Source: Variovorax sp. MHTC-1 | Lineage (GTDB): Bacteria > Pseudomonadota > Gammaproteobacteria > Burkholderiales > Burkholderiaceae_C | Direction: 5' to 3' | NCBI RefSeq assembly: GCF_003984645.1 | Contig: NZ_RWKI01000021.1 | Location: 1-64,000 of the forward strand | DNA: 64,000 nucleotides | Shown: in pieces, positions 61,050 through 64,000 of the stretch | How positions within the stretch are numbered: the first letter of the stretch is position 1 | Layout of the letters: each line of letters begins with the position of its first letter | Translations under genes and position numbers: made by a program | Notes under the pieces: generated by a model | Database searches by the model: none | The model's input: the letters and a program-made list of their open reading frames with translations, nothing else | What the model was told of the DNA's origin: nothing

Positions 61050-61688
61050 ATGTCGATGAAGAAGCTGCTCGTTGGATTGGGCTTGGCTCTTGCCGCAGGC
61101 GGTGTTTGGGCCGGCGGCATGGAACGCCTCGAAGCGTTCGTGAAGAACGTCAAGTCGGGCCGTGCCGAATTCACGCAGACCGTCACCGCGCCAGCCAAAG
61201 ATGGGCAGGCTGCGCGCGCCAAGGTGTCGAGCGGAACCTTCGAATTCCAGCGGCCCGGCAAGTTCAAGTTCGACTACAAGAAGCCCTTCGCGCAAAGCAT
61301 CGTGGCCGATGGCGAGACGCTCTGGCTCTACGACGCCGACCTGAACCAGGTCACGCAGCGCAAGCAGTCGCAGGCGCTCGGCTCGACGCCGGCCGCGTTG
61401 ATTGCCGCTGCGCCCGATTTGCGAGCGCTGCAAGCCGATTTTGCGCTCGAGGCGGGCCCCGAGCGCGACGGGCTGCAATGGATCAAGGCCAGCCCCAAGA
61501 ACAAGGAGGGCCAATTGCAGAACGTGCAGGTGGGCTTTCAGGGCGATGCGCTGGCGGCCCTGGAGATCCTCGACAGCTTCGGCCAGCGCTCGGTGCTGAA
61601 GTTCAGCAAGGTCGAGGTGAATCCCGCGCTGCCCGCAGCCACCTTCCAGTTCAAGGCCCCGGCCGGCGCCGACGTGATCAAGCAATAG
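61050..61688 (+). CDS. lolA: Outer-membrane lipoprotein carrier protein
   Basis: A 212-residue periplasmic chaperone with a signal peptide of about 22 residues ending VWAGG. The LolA core is seen: SGRAEFTQTV, GTFEFQRPGKFKFDYKKPF, ADGETLWLYDADLNQVTQRK. It carries lipoproteins from LolCDE to LolB. The start could also be ATG at 61056 or 61035; the first gives the most typical signal peptide. ftsK-lolA-rarA is a conserved proteobacterial order. Confidence 0.94.
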   Translation: MSMKKLLVGLGLALAAGGVWAGGMERLEAFVKNVKSGRAEFTQTVTAPAKDGQAARAKVSSGTFEFQRPGKFKFDYKKPFAQSIVADGETLWLYDADLNQVTQRKQSQALGSTPAALIAAAPDLRALQADFALEAGPERDGLQWIKASPKNKEGQLQNVQVGFQGDALAALEILDSFGQRSVLKFSKVEVNPALPAATFQFKAPAGADVIKQ

Positions 61689-61707
61689 CGCCGGGCGGCG
61701 GGCTTCC

Positions 61708-63000
61708 ATGGCCACCTCCACCCACCAGCCCCTGGCCGAACGCCTGCGACCCAAGACCCTGGGCGAGGTCATCGGCCAACAGCATCTGCTCGGCCCCGGC
61801 ATGCCGCTGCGCATCGCCTTCGAGTCGGGCCAGCCGCACTCCTGCATCCTCTGGGGACCGCCCGGCACCGGCAAGACGACCATCGCGCGGCTGATGGCCG
61901 ACGCCTTCGATGCGCAGTTTCTCAGCATCAGCGCGGTGCTCGGCGGCGTGAAGGACATCCGCGATGCAGTCGAACGTGCGACCCTGGCGCGCGACGGACT
62001 CGAGCAGCGCCGCACCATCGTCTTCGTCGACGAAGTCCACCGCTTCAACAAGAGCCAGCAGGATGCCTTTCTGCCGCATGTGGAGTCGGGCCTGTTCACC
62101 TTCATCGGTGCGACCACCGAGAATCCGTCCTTCGAGGTGAACTCCGCGCTCTTGTCGCGCGCTGCGGTGTACGTGCTGCAGCCGCTCGGCGAAGACGATC
62201 TCCGGCAGATCGTGACCCGGGCGCAGGACATCCAGGCGGTGCCTGCCATCGAAACGAAGGCCATCGATCGGCTCGTGGCCTATGCCGACGGCGATGCCAG
62301 GCGCCTCCTCAACACCCTCGAAACGCTCTCGGTCGCAGCCGGCTCCGAGAAGCTCGGCGACATCACCGACGAATGGCTGCTGCGCGTGCTGGGCGAGCGC
62401 ATGCGCCGCTACGACAAGGGCGGCGAGCAGTTCTACGACACCATCTCCGCGCTGCACAAGTCGGTGCGCGGCAGCGACCCCGACGCCTCGCTCTACTGGT
62501 TCGTGCGCATGCTCGACGGCGGTGCCGATCCACGCTACATGGCGCGCCGGCTGGTGCGCATGGCAAGCGAAGATATCGGCCTGGCCGACCCGCGCGCGCT
62601 GCGTCTGGCGCTCGACGCCGCCGAGGTCTATGAGCGGCTCGGCTCGCCCGAAGGCGAACTGGCGCTGGCCGAATGCGTGGTCTACCTTGCGATCGCGCCG
62701 AAGTCGAATGCGGTCTACCAGGCCTACAACGAGGTCCGCGCCCTCATCAAGACCGATGGCACGCGCCCGGTCCCGATGCATCTGCGCAATGCGCCGACGC
62801 GGCTCATGAAAGAGCTCGACTACGGCAAGGGCTACCGCTACGCGCACGACGAGGAGGGCGGCTTCGCGGCCGGCGAGCGCTATCTGCCAGATGGCCTCGA
62901 TCCGCCGCCCTTCTACCGGCCTGTCGAGCGCGGCCTCGAGATCCGCATCGCGGAGAAATTGCGCGAACTGCGCAAGCGAAACGACGACGCGGCCGGTTAA
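61708..63000 (+). CDS. rarA: Replication-associated recombination protein A (AAA ATPase)
   Basis: A 430-residue RarA/MgsA/WRNIP1 AAA+ ATPase. The N-terminus reads PLAERLRPKTLGEVIGQQHL, with Walker A GPPGTGKT (50-57), Walker B FVDEVHRFNKSQQDAFLPH, and the tetramerising C-terminal domain ending in FYRP-type sequence. It acts at stalled replication forks. It lies 19 bp after lolA. A terminator at 63134-63167 follows. Confidence 0.94.
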   Translation: MATSTHQPLAERLRPKTLGEVIGQQHLLGPGMPLRIAFESGQPHSCILWGPPGTGKTTIARLMADAFDAQFLSISAVLGGVKDIRDAVERATLARDGLEQRRTIVFVDEVHRFNKSQQDAFLPHVESGLFTFIGATTENPSFEVNSALLSRAAVYVLQPLGEDDLRQIVTRAQDIQAVPAIETKAIDRLVAYADGDARRLLNTLETLSVAAGSEKLGDITDEWLLRVLGERMRRYDKGGEQFYDTISALHKSVRGSDPDASLYWFVRMLDGGADPRYMARRLVRMASEDIGLADPRALRLALDAAEVYERLGSPEGELALAECVVYLAIAPKSNAVYQAYNEVRALIKTDGTRPVPMHLRNAPTRLMKELDYGKGYRYAHDEEGGFAAGERYLPDGLDPPPFYRPVERGLEIRIAEKLRELRKRNDDAAG

Positions 63001-63133
63001 TACGACAAAGCACGCAGCGCGTCGGCCCGGTACTCCCTTGCACCACCGAAGACCATTCGGTCCGCGCCAGCGGGAAAACCCCCGTCGGGTACGCACCGAA
63101 ATGGCGATCCGGCATGACTACAATCCCGGCCAC

Positions 63134-63167
63134 AAACCCGCCGTCGACACATGCTGGCGGGTTTTTT
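63134..63167 (+). terminator. Rho-independent terminator after rarA
   Basis: AAACCCGCC (63134-63142) pairs with GGCGGGTTT (63156-63164) and is followed by TTT. It lies 133 bp after the rarA stop and 88 bp before livH, so it could also act as a leader attenuator for livH. The rest of 63001-63254 shows only the AAGGGAACCTCCT leader of livH. Confidence 0.8.
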
Positions 63168-63254
63168 GCTAAGGGAAACCAGGGTGCCCAACCGGCGTGC
63201 CTGGTCAGTCGGGCGTCCCCCAAGGGCGTCACCATTAGAAAAAGGGAACCTCCT

Positions 63255-64000
63255 ATGGACATCTTGCTGCAACAGATCATCAACGGTCTGGTACTCGGCA
63301 GCATGTACGCCTTGATAGCCTTGGGCTACACCATGGTGTACGGCATCATCAACCTCATCAATTTCGCGCACGGTGAAGTGCTCATGGTCGGCGCGCTGAC
63401 CAGCTGGACCATCATCGGACTCATGCAGGAATCGATGCCCGGCACGCCGGGATGGATCATCCTCATCATTGCGTTGATCATTGCCTGCGTGGTCGCCGCC
63501 ACGCTCAACTTCGTCATCGAGAAAGTGGCCTACCGGCCGCTGCGCAACAGCCCCAAGCTCGCACCGTTGATCACTGCCATCGGCATGTCGATCCTCTTGC
63601 AGACGCTGGCGATGATCATCTGGAAGCCGACCAACAAGGCTTATCCCAACCTGCTGTCCACCACGCCGATCCATGTCGGCGGCGCCGTGATCTCGCCCAC
63701 GCAGGTCATGATCCTGAGCGTCACCGCCTTCTGCCTGGTGGTGCTGATGTGGCTGGTCAATTACACCAAGCTCGGCCGCGCGATGCGCGCCACCGCCGAG
63801 AACCCGCGCGTCGCTGCGCTGATGGGCATCCGGCCCGACATGGTGATCTCGGCCACCTTCGTCATCGGTGCGGTGCTCGCCGCGGTCGCCGGCGTGATGT
63901 ACGCCTCCAACTACGGCATCGCGCAGCATGCGATGGGCTTCATTCCCGGCCTCAAGGCCTTCACGGCGGCGGTGTTCGGCGGCATCGGCAACCTCGCAGG
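63255..64000 (+). CDS. livH: Branched-chain amino acid ABC transporter permease, LivH family (partial)
   Basis: The first 248 codons of a permease of the LivH family, cut by the window edge. The opening MDILLQQIINGLVLGSMYALIALGYTMVYGI and the motif INLINFAHGEVLMVGA are diagnostic, and the EAA-like MRATAENPRVAALMGI loop is present. It forms the channel with LivM. The remaining Liv genes presumably follow beyond 64000. The orphan receptor at 11224-12360 is of the matching class but is too distant to be linked to it. Confidence 0.92.
   Translation, partial: MDILLQQIINGLVLGSMYALIALGYTMVYGIINLINFAHGEVLMVGALTSWTIIGLMQESMPGTPGWIILIIALIIACVVAATLNFVIEKVAYRPLRNSPKLAPLITAIGMSILLQTLAMIIWKPTNKAYPNLLSTTPIHVGGAVISPTQVMILSVTAFCLVVLMWLVNYTKLGRAMRATAENPRVAALMGIRPDMVISATFVIGAVLAAVAGVMYASNYGIAQHAMGFIPGLKAFTAAVFGGIGNLA

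Overview
The window looks like a chromosomal segment of a high-GC betaproteobacterium of the family Comamonadaceae, most like Variovorax. The grounds are the very GC-rich third codon positions, a tripartite tricarboxylate (Tct/Bug) uptake system, many ABC uptake operons, paired acyl-CoA dehydrogenases, short palindromic intergenic repeats, and housekeeping blocks in a Burkholderiales-like order (ileS-lspA-ribF; rpmB-rpmG; trxB / ftsK-lolA-rarA). This is inference from gene content; no database was searched. I saw no rRNA, tRNA, CRISPR array, integrase or transposase.

Layout. 1-10956: an apparent D-amino-acid/peptide scavenging locus. A RidA + M23 endopeptidase operon diverges from a DppABCDF-type ABC transporter, a PLP-dependent D-amino-acid deaminase, an RpiR/SIS regulator and an N-acyl-D-amino-acid deacylase. 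The shared 157-bp promoter region carries two matching 15-bp palindromes. Two palindromic repeat elements sit in this locus (4976-5220 and 10944-11214). 11224-15613: an orphan branched-chain-type binding protein, a small unknown gene, an alpha/beta hydrolase, a LysR regulator and a frameshifted SDR. 15621-19674: trypsin-like protease, MoxR ATPase, DUF58 and VWA proteins. 19764-24265: TatD, a small repetitive exported protein, then a coupled trio of deoxyinosine glycosylase, spermidine-synthase-like protein and GspE-type ATPase. 24387-31902: TctB-TctA, a terminator, a Bug receptor, a gamma-glutamyltransferase-family enzyme, two EamA transporters and an atypical SDR. A 90-bp repeat flanks the Bug/GGT pair.

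32031-40262: quinone oxidoreductase, then a seven-gene minus-strand operon. It runs LacI regulator, binding protein, two permeases, ATPase, GpdQ-like phosphodiesterase and Na/Pi-cotransporter-family protein, behind one near-perfect LacI palindrome. The likely role is uptake and hydrolysis of an organophosphodiester. 40330-44820: lspA, ileS, ribF. 44985-50122: HNH protein, enoyl-CoA hydratase, lipoprotein esterase and a two-subunit-type acyl-CoA dehydrogenase pair with an upstream palindrome. 50267-55993: purN, I78-type inhibitor lipoprotein, DUF1653, large M48 peptidase, RsmB-like methyltransferase, fatty acid desaturase. 56131-63000: rpmG, rpmB, trxB, Crp/Fnr regulator, ftsK, lolA, rarA. 63255 to the edge: a partial LivH permease.

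The two candidate systems most worth following are the divergent D-amino-acid locus with its RpiR operator pair, and the LacI-GpdQ-Na/Pi operon. Long antisense open frames lie over nearly every gene because of GC-rich codon usage and were not called. Coordinates of starts were chosen from ribosome-binding sites, overlaps and conserved N-termini.
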